A model generated the notes under the pieces. The model was not told where the DNA came from, did not search any database, and saw only the letters and a list, made by a program, of their open reading frames with translations. The translations under genes were made by a program, and so were the position numbers. Below, in pieces: positions 19,714 to 29,131 of a stretch of 64,000 nt of DNA (positions within the stretch are counted from its first letter, which is position 1; every line of letters starts with the position of its first letter). Where the stretch lies: positions 3,472,001-3,536,000 of the forward strand of contig NC_065556.1 of NCBI RefSeq assembly GCF_022605725.1, given 5' to 3'. The DNA is from Anthonomus grandis grandis (lineage: Eukaryota; Arthropoda; Insecta; Coleoptera; Curculionidae).

Positions 19714-21288
19714 TACAGGGTGTTTCAGAACCATGGAATCAAACTTCTATGGGTTGTTCAGTGCAACAGTAGAATCCATTTGAGTATAGGAACCCATGTC
19801 CGGAAATGTGTCACTACGCCACTACGGCCCTAAGACGCGTTTAAATTTAGAAAAAATATTAATTACCTAAATAGGATCTGATGCATTTATTTTTACCTTT
19901 TGTATATGATACCATCACAACAATTGTTCAAAATGTCTTCCTCCAACCTCAATACACCGATTTAAACGCCGCACATGATTTCGGCGGACTACACTAAAAA
20001 TTTGATCCTCGTTTTGAATGATTTCAAATGCTACTGTTATTCGTCCAATTAAGTCTAGCTCTGATTCTACTGGAGTTTCGTAGATTAAAGACTTTACATG
20101 TCCCCACAAGAAAAAATCGAGCGACGTTAAATCGGGTGACCTAGGAGGCCAAGAAACTACTCCACCTCTGGCAATCCAACAGTGCCCAAACCGCTGAGCC
20201 AAATACTCGCGTACTTGTACAGCAAAGTGAGCCGGCGCTCCATCATGCTGAAATCACATTTGCTGTCTAACGTATAGTGGAACATTTTCAAGGAGTTCTG
20301 GGAGAACTTCCTCCAAAAAACGCAGATAAATAGGTCCTGTTAACCTTTCCGATAGAAGGTACGGCCCAATTAAATAATCATCAACAATGCCTGCCCATAC
20401 GTTGACAGACCAACGATTCTGATGTTTTCTTGAAAAAATTGCATAAGGATTTTCTTCGTCCCAAACATGGCTATTCCTACTATTAAAAATACCGTCTCTT
20501 GTGAAAGAGGCTTCATCGGTCCACAAAACATATCGTAAAAAATTTGGTTGTGCAATGATTTGATCCAGAAGCCATCGACAAAATTGAACTCTAGGATGAT
20601 AATCGGCTGCAGTCATACCTTGAACTTTCTGGATGTGGTAAGGATGGAGTTGTTACTCGTGTAGTACCCGCCAGACAGAAGCGTTACTCGTATTCATATT
20701 CTTAGCTACGTCACGTGTGCTATTTGATGGTTTATCGGCAACTCGCTGAAGCACCTCTTCTTCAAATTCGACCGTTCTTACGGTTCGAGCAACACCAGTA
20801 TCATGCATCTTGGTCTTAAACATGCCTGTCTCAGCGACCCGCCGATGAACCGCAATAAACTTTTTGTATTCAGGATGCTGTCGTTCGGGATAACGTTCAT
20901 GATACAACCGCGATACTGCTCGTGCATTGCAGTTTGTTGCTCCGTATGCCAAATGCATATCCGCCAATTCTTGATTGGTAAAGTTTTCCATTAGCAATAA
21001 ATGTTTAAAAATTTTAAGCTATAAAATTTTTAAACATGACATTGAGAATTGACATTGATAAGCGTTGATTTTAAACAATTGTTGTTATGGTATCATGTAC
21101 AAAAGGTAAAAATAAATGCAGCAGATCCTATTTAGGTAATTAATGTTTTTTATAAATTTTAACGCGTCTTAGGGCCGTAGTGGCGTAGTGACGCATTTCC
21201 GGACATGGGTTCCTATACTCAAATGGATTCTTCTGTTGCACTGAACAACCCCCAGAAGTTTGATCCCATAGTTCTGAAACACCCTGTA
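19714..21288 (-). mobile_element. DD41D mariner, near-complete, about 190-bp inverted repeats
   Basis: The left end TACAGGGTGTTTCAGAACCA (19714) and its inverse (ending 21288) are flanked by TA at 19712-19713 and 21289-21290. The inverted arms stay alignable for about 190 bp and share blocks such as GTCCGGAAATG and CACTACGCCACTACGGCCC. Total length is 1,575 bp. It is the least damaged mariner in the window. Confidence 0.94.
19915..20997 (-). pseudogene. DD41D mariner transposase, one frame with two stops
   Basis: A single reading frame of 361 codons runs from 20997 to 19915 and is broken only by TAA at 20653-20655 and TGA at 20254-20256. It begins MLMENFTNQELADMHLAYGA (helix-turn-helix region). 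The catalytic residues are all present: LWTDEASFTRDGIFNSRNSH, FQHDGAPAHFAVQVREYL and SPDLTSLDFFLWGHV, with 41 residues between the second and third D. No frameshift is needed. The second stop is immediately before FQHDG. The protein would excise and insert its element at TA sites. Confidence 0.92.
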
Positions 21289-22030
21289 TATTTTTTTTAT
21301 ATTACCTTAATATGCATTTTTCGTTGCACAAATTCCGCAATAAAAATGATTTAAAAAGTTGGGTTTCACAACGTTTAATACACTCAAGTAAAAATTTAAA
21401 AGAGCCATTATCAAACTAGGAGCATATTCTCGAAAAAAATATATTTTATTTTTATTTTTTGAATTAAAAACTTTTTGGGTTTATGAATAGCCAAGATGGT
21501 ACATGTCTTTTTTTTAAATGAAAGTCATGCTTAAATTTTGGAAATAAGAAAAAATAGGTGATAACGGAGGTGATATGATTGATAACGGAGTGAGCAATTA
21601 AGTAATTTATTAAAAAAAAATACTAAAACTTCTATCAAACTTTGGAGATGATATTGATGAAAGCATTTTAGTAAACCTGTATCTTTTTACCAATTTTTCA
21701 TTGACCAACCTAGATCTCTTTTTGTCTTCACCGATTTTATGTTTTTAAAATTTTCTTTAAAGCTGTTTAGTTATGATGTAATATGTTAGGGGGTAGCTAT
21801 AGGGGGTAAATAGTTCAAGATGGACAAATAAAACAACCATTTTCCACCATACTCTTAATTAGACTATCTTTTATTATATATATTAAACAGTTACACCAAT
21901 TGTTATTATTCATTTATTTCCCTATGTCATCAACCTACTTAATTATATTAATATACAATTTCTTAATAGTTACAATATTTACAACTTAACCCCACGTGCC
22001 TAATTTATATAACAATATTAATAATTAACC
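21289..22030. other. intronic interval, no gene seen
   Basis: This stretch is AT-rich with poly-A and poly-T runs. I see no coding homology, paired repeat or tandem array. Confidence 0.5.
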
Positions 22031-22693
22031 TACTTCTATGCTACAATGACTTCCCCAAAAAGCAATTTTCGCTTAACTTCTTTTGTCACATCTCGTGAAT
22101 TTTTCAAAAGCTATTGACCTCTGTATTTGGACTCTAATTTGATTTAACTTTGGAGTTAACTTTTATTGTGCCCTTGGGTATCTTTTTTTTAATTTTTCTA
22201 CTTTTTTTGTTAGCTACTAGTACTTTTTAGCACTTTCTTGCAATTCTTTGTTTTCTGTTTTAAGCTTCTTTCGACTTTTTCGGGCTACAGCTTTACCAGT
22301 TACATTTTGTCTACTTGGAGTAGCCTGCTGACCAGCTTCTACATTATGAACCAATACTAACGGCCTTGGGATTAAAGGAATTGCGAATGGAGTATTAACT
22401 GCCAATTCTTTTTGAAAATTTGCATTTTCCATTTTTCTTAATCTTGATCTTCTAGCTCGTTCTTTCCAATATTTGCGAACGGTTTTTTTTCTCTATTACT
22501 TAATTTGGGAAATCGTTTTAATTTTTCCACATTCTTTTGTTTTTTGATATTTCTCCCTTTCCTTCTGTTTATATTCTTCATATTTGCCCGGATCTGCTTT
22601 TATTCTTTTCTTCATTTGCTGCATGTTCACTCGAACTTGCTCTTTTCGCTTTTCAGCGGCTGCATCCACTGAAGGTCGCTTTGGCTTTGGCAT
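22030..22693 (-). pseudogene. repeat-family basic/coiled-coil ORF fragment
   Basis: The first frame (22693 to 22496) is MPKPKRPSVDAAAEKRKEQV followed by IKADPGKYEEYKQKEREKYQ, a lysine-rich helical segment. A frameshift leads to VRKYW-like sequence and the frame 22432-22217 (MENANFQKELAVNTPFAIPL, then KAVARKSRKKLKTENKELQE). Further down the same strand VTKEVKRKLLFGEVIVA is visible near 22050. The layout, with basic N-terminus, K-rich linker and KLLFGE motif, resembles the start of a repetitive uncharacterised protein family in arthropod genomes. I cannot name the element or its catalytic part. Confidence 0.4.
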
Positions 22694-23285
22694 CCTAGTC
22701 TAAGTTTAAGGAAAAAAAAAATAAAAAGGGTTGCTAATTGTACTTATTTCCTTATACAACAAAGAATCATTAAATTTATGATGTAAATAGTATTAGTAGT
22801 GGTATTGTTAATCACTGATGCTTTGAGTGTTGAAGTATCGCTTGTATTTAAAAACTCTTTCAAAACGAATTTTCCATTTGGGCCCCAAAACGCTCACTGT
22901 GCAGTGTGCAGTATTATTGCGATAGTAATATTTAAAGAGCGAGGCGCGATGCGCGATTTCCGTCGGCCACTAGTGTGACGCAATCATTGTGGGGGGAAAC
23001 AGTCTCCGGCCCCGGCCCAAAACGCTACCTTATGACAGCAAGTGCATCAAATACTCTACCATCTATAAGTATAACCCTTTACTTACGGTTAGATAAAAAA
23101 GATGCGACCAATGCTAAAACTGAATTACCAAATCCGATGTATTCCAAAATACCCAATAGTTTATAGAATTTATGAAACAATTCCTATTTTTATCTGAAAC
23201 AATTTTTTTTATCTCAAAAGAAGACCTTATGAGTACACTTTGTATACTTTTATAATAACTCTAATTTTCTTCTATTTTACTTTAG
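22694..23285. other. end of the large Lst2 intron
   Basis: No gene is recognised. A slightly GC-richer patch at about 22930-23030 has no clear coding content. The stretch ends in the polypyrimidine tract and AG acceptor at 23284-23285. Confidence 0.5.
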
Positions 23286-23991
23286 ATCGAGCGAAGACCT
23301 GATCCACCGCCTTTTCGTCTGCATCGCCGGAGTGGCGGATCAGTTACAAACCAACTTCGCGTGCGACCTACGCAACATCCTCAAGTCTGTATTCCTGATC
23401 AACGCATCGGACTCCAACGAACAGCCGCCGCCTCTTGTAAAAACCCCCGACACCCACTCGCTGGACACTTCGATCGAGTACCACCCCAGCGAAGACGAGG
23501 TGATCGAGAACAACGAGTTTTCTGTCGATCCGAACATTTTGGCCCAAGAAGCTCTCTTCGACACCAACGTGTACTTCCACTTGGACAGCGAGAATTGTCC
23601 CGGTTCGGATGCCTATACGAACCATCCTAGACAGTACCATGACATAGACGAAAGTCTTAGTGCGGATTTGACTCGTTTCGCGTCGATTCAAGAAAACGAC
23701 CGCTCGAGACAAGAGAGGGACGCAGAAGAACCTCCGCCCTCTGACGAGGTCAACGAAAGACTTCAGGCGCCTCCCGTTTGGATTCCGGACGTTCAAGCGC
23801 CGAAATGTATGAGTTGCGGCTTAAACTTTACTGTGATGAAGAGGCGGCACCACTGTCGCAACTGCGGTAAAGTGTTTTGTGCGCGTTGCTCGTCCAATAG
23901 TGTGCCTCTGCCCAAGTTTGGATTGGTGAAGCCGGTACGGGTGTGCAATAAATGTTTTATGTTTAATCTGACGCCGTTTACGATTCACTGA
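23286..23991 (+). CDS. Lst2: Lst2 homologue, terminal coding exon with FYVE zinc finger
   Basis: The acceptor CTATTTTACTTTAG ends at 23285. The first base completes the split arginine codon, and the frame continues SSEDLIHRLFVCIAGVADQL and QTNFACDLRNILKSVFLINA, the conserved pre-FYVE block of Lst2. An acidic linker follows. The FYVE finger spans roughly the last 70 residues: WIPDVQAPKCMSC, then RRHHCRNCGKVFCARCSS (the R-R-H-H-C-R phosphoinositide-binding signature) and VRVCNKCF. All eight zinc ligands are present. The stop is TGA at 23989-23991. FYVE fingers bind PI3P on early endosomes, consistent with the family's role in EGFR trafficking and turnover. GC content is well above the flanks, and the exon appears intact. 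Confidence 0.95.
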
Positions 23992-24327
23992 TCGGGTCGC
24001 GTTCTTGGATTCCTTGGAGGTTCTTAAAGGTTGTGCTTCTTATGTAAGTATTTTATTGATTGTGAATGACAAAATGAGTATACAGCTAAGGATTGATCAT
24101 AATTTTGCGCTATAGTATTTATTAGAATATGTTATATTTGTTGCAAAGTCCTAAAAGGGGAAACTTAATTATTAAACAGTGACCTAAAACATTATATAGT
24201 TTATTTCATTGGAAGGAAAAAATACTTTGGAAAGTTTAAGTTTAGTAAAAAGTAAGTTAACCTCTTAACTGGTCGCTTCGGAGACCGTGAGCGGACAGCG
24301 TATGGGCGGGAATATGATGAATTCATG
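23992..24327 (+). other. Lst2 3' UTR, end uncertain
   Basis: The sequence between the stop codon and mariner 3 should be 3' UTR. ATTAAA at 24171-24176 is a possible polyadenylation signal. The first AATAAA hexamers (24453 onward) lie inside the mariner terminal repeat. I cannot say which is used. Confidence 0.55.
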
Positions 24328-24609
24328 TATACAGGGTGGACCAAAAATGAGCTGCGACCATCAACTTAATTTTTTTTAAATAGAAACTCCCATTTTTTAT
24401 TTTATTTTTTAATTCTGTATAAAATTTTATACCATGTCCTATACCTAACCCTAATAAATAAATAATAAATAACCGTGCATTTTTGGAATAGTTTATAAAA
24501 AAACATTTATATTTCGGCTCTAATTCTATTTTTTAACACGTTCACTGCGGTATCAGTCACATCGGTCTTGTCAATAAAACGGTACCAGACATATGTGTCT
24601 GGTTTTTAA

Positions 24610-25650
24610 TTACGCCGATATCAGTCGAATGTAGCGTACAGGCTATACGTTCTCGGCGAACTACGTGCTGGCGAGACCGGTCACGCAAAAATTTGGTCAC
24701 GGGCCATACAGGAATGTCCTCTCCTTCTGATGGGCAGTGACTGCATGGCTCGAGTGACTGTGGACTGCAAAGGATTCGTGACGCACATTGCAGGCAGAGA
24801 GGAGTGGCAGCATTCCAACAGACCTGCATTGCTAAATAGGGGGACCATCTGGTACACAGATGGCTCCAGAATGAATAACAAAGCTGGATTAGGGCTTTGT
24901 GGTGGGATCCCACATACCAGTAGGGCATACTCGCTGGGGGAGCACGCCACTGTCTTCCAGGCCGAAGTATTCGCTGTATTAAAATGCGGACAGAAAATCC
25001 TAAGCTGCGGACACCGCAATACAGTCGTATCAATATGCTCAGACAGCAGAGCTGCCATTAAGGCTATCACGGCCGCAAAGGTAAGCTCCAAGCTTGTACT
25101 AGAGTGCATAAAAGTCCTGAAAAAACTGGTACAGGTTGGATGCAGGGTCCAGCTCGTCTGGATACCTGGCCACGCAGGCCATGCCGGTAATGAGGAAGTG
25201 GACTCTCTTGCCAAAATGGGATCCGCGAATGTGCCGATGGGGCCGGAACCCATAGTTGGTATCGCCAAATGCGTTGCGGTCGCGTCAATGAAGGGTCTGC
25301 TGGACAAGTGGACCCACCGAAGATGGACTGAGTCTCCTGGTATGAGACAGGCCAAAGCGCACATAGGTGGGCCCTCTGCCTGTCTCACCAAAAATCTACT
25401 ACGCCTAAAAAGACGCGAAATTCGGCTAGTGACAGGTCTTTTAACCGGTCACTGGCACTTAAGAAGCCATCTCCATACTATCGGTATCGCGGACAACCCG
25501 GAATTCCGATGGTGCTGTGAGGAGGATGAAACCGTTGACCATGTAGTCGGGGAGTGCCCAGCACTCACGCGCGCCAGGTTTAAATACTTGGGTAACACTT
25601 TCAGTGTACCGAGCGATGTATCTGGTATGTGTATCCCTTTTTTATACTAA
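24610..25650 (+). pseudogene. LINE fragment with RNase H domain
   Basis: An open frame from about 24610 reads AGETGHAKIWSRAIQECPLL, then WYTDGSRMNNKAGLGLCG, VFQAEVFAVLKCGQ, ICSDSRAAIKAI and LVWIPGHAGHAGNEEVDSLA. These are the ribonuclease H core with D, E, D and D all in place. After it come CLTKNLLRLKRREIRLVTGL and a Cys/His segment WCCEEDETVDHVVGECP. This matches the C-terminal part of I/R1-type LINE polyproteins. The RT domain is missing and the frame ends at 25650. GC content is near 50%, against about 35% for the flanks. The insert lies just inside the left end of piggyBac A. Confidence 0.87.
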
Positions 25651-26054
25651 TTTTTAAAAAATCTTACGGATTTTAACGTTTCATTTAAAGTAATTTTTCT
25701 CGCAAACTGCACCATCAGTAAAGGCCTTTCACCGCGAGCTGCCAAATCAAAAGGTTTTTAAAAAATACAAAGATTTAGGTAAATGTCTTTTATATTATTA
25801 AAAACAAGGTTATACGCACAAATAAAACTTTATTTAATTTGGAAACATTGCTATGCTTTTCGTTGAAGCACGATAAATACATCGCGGGTTTATTCTCGCA
25901 ATGAGCGCAATAACTTGATACTTTGGTAACCTTTTTATCTGCTTCTTTACTAGATAATGTAGCTCGCAACTTCTTATAGCAGCCTACACAATTTCGTCGT
26001 CTTTTTTTTCCAGGGTCCTGCTCAACGGCAAATGTGTGTATTCTTTTGGGAGTA

Positions 26055-28316
26055 CAGTACAACTTCGATAATCCGGACACATATCGTTCCAAGCAGCGCC
26101 GGAGTAGCGAGGTGTCCGGATAACTGGATTATTATTTCAAAAGTTTTATTTTAATATACTATCCACATACTAGCTTTTTTTAGGTATAAATAAATCATTG
26201 TACCCTAATTAAAAAAGAAAATTATGTTTATATTTCAAATTATAACATACATAATAAGTAAACATATACATACACATGTTGTACACGCAGGTACACAAAC
26301 ATATAACTAGAAATAAAAATACATTATGTAGGACAAAACATAAATTACAAATACAAGACAAAAAAGTGCAAGTTTAAATGGCTTTGAAAAAACTATCAAT
26401 TTTTTTCTGAACTGCCTTAGAGCTTGCTAATTCAGTCGCTTTCTCTTTGACGTTCTTTAAAAGCAATATTTCGTGCATTGGTAAGTAGTTTTCTTCAGCC
26501 CACTGAATTCCCAATGTTAATGCTTTCACAGCATCGCTGTGTTTCACTTTAGTGGCAATAATCTCAGTATCTCCATCTAAATCATTGCTCTCTGCATCCT
26601 TAGATTTTAGCGCATCACCTATTACCTCCTCTTCAGTCAAATCAACAATGACTTCATTTTTGCCTAAAGCCCGTTCAACAATTTCTTCCCGATTCAAACT
26701 GTTTTCAGGATCTATCACAAGCAAGGAAGCGGTAATGGTTTTTAAATCTTCCTCGTTTATTTGACAAAGTCGTCTTTGAAGTTCTGAAAGTGGAATGTTT
26801 TCTTCATCAGATTCCTCTTCTTCTGCATCAGTTCTTTGGTTCGGCCATAATGCTATCCAACTTTTTTGGATATTTTTTTCAGATATCAACTTCCAAGCAA
26901 TATCTAGATTAACAAGTGCATCTTTTAAATTAAATTGCTTTAAAACTGTAACTAAATCGTCACCTTCGTGAGCGATAATGTGATTTAGTAGCCTCTTTCT
27001 ATATGCTACTTTTATGTTTTGGATTAAGTTTTGATCCATTGGCTGTAAAACTGCTGTGCAGTTGGGCGGCAAAAACATGACTCTGAAATCAGGATCGAAA
27101 TTTATTTCTGTCTCAGGTGGATGAGATGGAGCATTATCTACAAGTAATAATGCTTTATGAGGTCGGTTAACATCCGATAAAAAACGTTTGACGTCTGGTA
27201 TAAAGCAAGTCTTAAACCATTCGAAGAACAATGTCCTGGTCATCCAACCTTTGCTGGTTGCCTTGTATTTAACAGGTAAAGTAGCATTCTTAAATGCCCT
27301 TGGATTTGCGGATTTTCCAAGAACTAAAAGGGGTAACTTATGAGTTCCAGCCGCATTGCAACAGGGCATGAATGTTACGCGATCTTTAGATATTTTTCGC
27401 CCTGGTGCTGATTGTTCCTGACTATGAACCCATGTAGTGTCCGGCAAGGCTCTCCAAAAGGCCGCTGATTCATCAGCATTATAAACTTGGTCACGATTTA
27501 GCTTCATTTCATTAACCACAGCTAGAAATTTTTCTTGAAAAGGTACTATAGCACTTACATCACTGGAAAGTTTTTCACCACACACTTTAAGAAAGCGTAT
27601 TCCGTGCCTTTTCTTAAATTTGTCAAGCCAACCTGAACTCGCTAAAAAATCACTCTTCCCAGTTATTCTTTCATAAAATTGTTTAGCTTTCGTTCGTAAG
27701 ATATCAGAAGAAACAGGTACATGAGCACTACGCTGCTGTAGAAACCACTTATATAAAGCAGCTTCAACTTCGGGATGTTCTCCCTTTCGGATAACCTGCC
27801 TTTTACCTGAAAAGATAAAAATATGTTTCATAATAACATTACCTACAATAAAAATTAAATCATACATACCTGCTCCACTGAATGACTCCGACACAAATCT
27901 TCTTATTTTAGTTTTGTTTTTCTTTATATCACTTACAGTTGATTTTGGTACATTAAATTTCTCAGCCACCCTGCGTATGCTTCCCACCTTATCAAGAAAA
28001 TCTAATATTTTACATTTCTCCGCAAGAGTAACTGTGTTATGCGGTCGTTTATTTGGCGCCATTTTTTTTTTAATAACACATTGACACACGACGCACGGTA
28101 ACTAAACGATAACTGACCGCCAAAGGCGCCAAACCCATTAGGTTGCTAACAATATTGGTTTTGACAAGTTTAAAAAGGAAAAATCCGTTTATAATCGATT
28201 CGTATTGAAAACATTCCTTTATCCGGACTACAGAGGTAAAATATCCCGACACCTAGGAACGCCGGATTACTGGAGTGTCCGAATCAGCGAGTGTCCGAAC
28301 TAGAGAAGTTGTACTG
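26055..28316 (-). mobile_element. Tigger (pogo-group) transposon, complete
   Basis: The ends CAGTACAACTTCGATAATCC (left) and the inverse of CAGTACAACTTCTCTAGTTC (right) are flanked by TA at 26053-26054 and 28317-28318. The 2.26-kb element carries one long transposase ORF. GTCCGG/GTCCGA motifs recur near both ends. It split the C-terminal coding region of piggyBac A. Confidence 0.94.
26374..28062 (-). CDS. Tigger transposase, uninterrupted ORF with probable 63-nt intron
   Basis: The likely start is the ATG at 28062 (MAPNKRPHNTVTLAEKCKIL); an ATG 27 nt upstream is also in frame. The N-terminus is a pipsqueak-type helix-turn-helix, followed by a CENP-B-type DNA-binding region (GEHPEVEAALYKWFLQQR). 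The DDE domain has YNADESAAFWRALP, LLLVDNAPSHP and LQPMDQNLIQNIKVAYRKRL, all three aspartates present. The acidic C-terminus ends IDSFFKAI. Between GAG and KRQ lie 63 nt (27807-27869) with GTATGT and TTTTCAG ends; splicing would remove 21 residues (from GMYDLIFIV) unlike the family. The frame stays open either way. The ORF gives 562 residues unspliced and 541 spliced. It could still be active. Confidence 0.92.
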   Translation of the reverse strand: MAPNKRPHNTVTLAEKCKILDFLDKVGSIRRVAEKFNVPKSTVSDIKKNKTKIRRFVSESFSGAGMYDLIFIVGNVIMKHIFIFSGKRQVIRKGEHPEVEAALYKWFLQQRSAHVPVSSDILRTKAKQFYERITGKSDFLASSGWLDKFKKRHGIRFLKVCGEKLSSDVSAIVPFQEKFLAVVNEMKLNRDQVYNADESAAFWRALPDTTWVHSQEQSAPGRKISKDRVTFMPCCNAAGTHKLPLLVLGKSANPRAFKNATLPVKYKATSKGWMTRTLFFEWFKTCFIPDVKRFLSDVNRPHKALLLVDNAPSHPPETEINFDPDFRVMFLPPNCTAVLQPMDQNLIQNIKVAYRKRLLNHIIAHEGDDLVTVLKQFNLKDALVNLDIAWKLISEKNIQKSWIALWPNQRTDAEEEESDEENIPLSELQRRLCQINEEDLKTITASLLVIDPENSLNREEIVERALGKNEVIVDLTEEEVIGDALKSKDAESNDLDGDTEIIATKVKHSDAVKALTLGIQWAEENYLPMHEILLLKNVKEKATELASSKAVQKKIDSFFKAI

Positions 28317-29131
28317 TATGTATTTTGTCGTTCAGAACCTTGTTCTGCTAGCGCCTGTCCTAAAGCTTCTCTAAATTGTAACATATTTAGACGGCTGTCT
28401 TTATTAATTTCATTAAAAACCACTTGGGAATTTACAATAGTAGTTCCTAGAATCAACTCGAAAACCGTTTTTCTGTACCACTTTAACCCTTTACGTAAAG
28501 AGGTATAATAGGACGACATTTGGTCGCTAAGATCAACGCCTTTTTTAGCCCTGTTATAATCTATAATACACTTGGGTTTTAGAAGTGCTTCTGATTTTGT
28601 ATTTTTTTTACCGGTGTCTTGAAGGCTTATGCTATGGTCTTTTTTATTTGAGATCATTAATATTGGCCTTTTGTCTTGCCACTTTATAATTTTTATCCCC
28701 TTATCACTATGTACTCTATCACTTCATTTTTTTTAATACCACGCTTAATAAATTCTTTCGGTAGGCCCCTTCGATTGGCCCTAAGTGTACCACAATAAAA
28801 CGTCTTTTTTGCTTGAAGTTTTTTACAAGGGGAACACCTGAATAAAAATTATCGCCATATAAGATGCAGCCCGAATCAAGCAAATGATCCATAATCACTT
28901 TAACTGTACGTGGATCGCTTGAATATTCTTGATTTTCCTCTTTGCCACAATAGACCTTGACATTAATTGTATACCCTTCCAAAGTACACAACTTGTATAG
29001 CTTAACCCCATATTTGTGACGCTTGTTTTTTATATATTGGTGTATACCTAACCGTCCCCTCCAGGGTATCATACTTTCGTCAACGACAACTTCCTTTCCT
29101 GGGGTTAAAATACGTTGGAATCTCATATTAA

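Larger units (their letters stand above)
7165..23285 (+). other. Lst2 large intron (16.1 kb) filled with transposons
   Basis: A GT donor at 7165 and AG acceptor at 23284-23285 delimit a 16,121-bp intron. Four insertions account for about 12.6 kb of it: Harbinger H1, a LINE, Harbinger H2 and a DD41D mariner. All transposon genes inside are broken to some degree. The remaining intervals show no coding homology except the basic ORF fragment near 22.0-22.7 kb. Confidence 0.88.
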
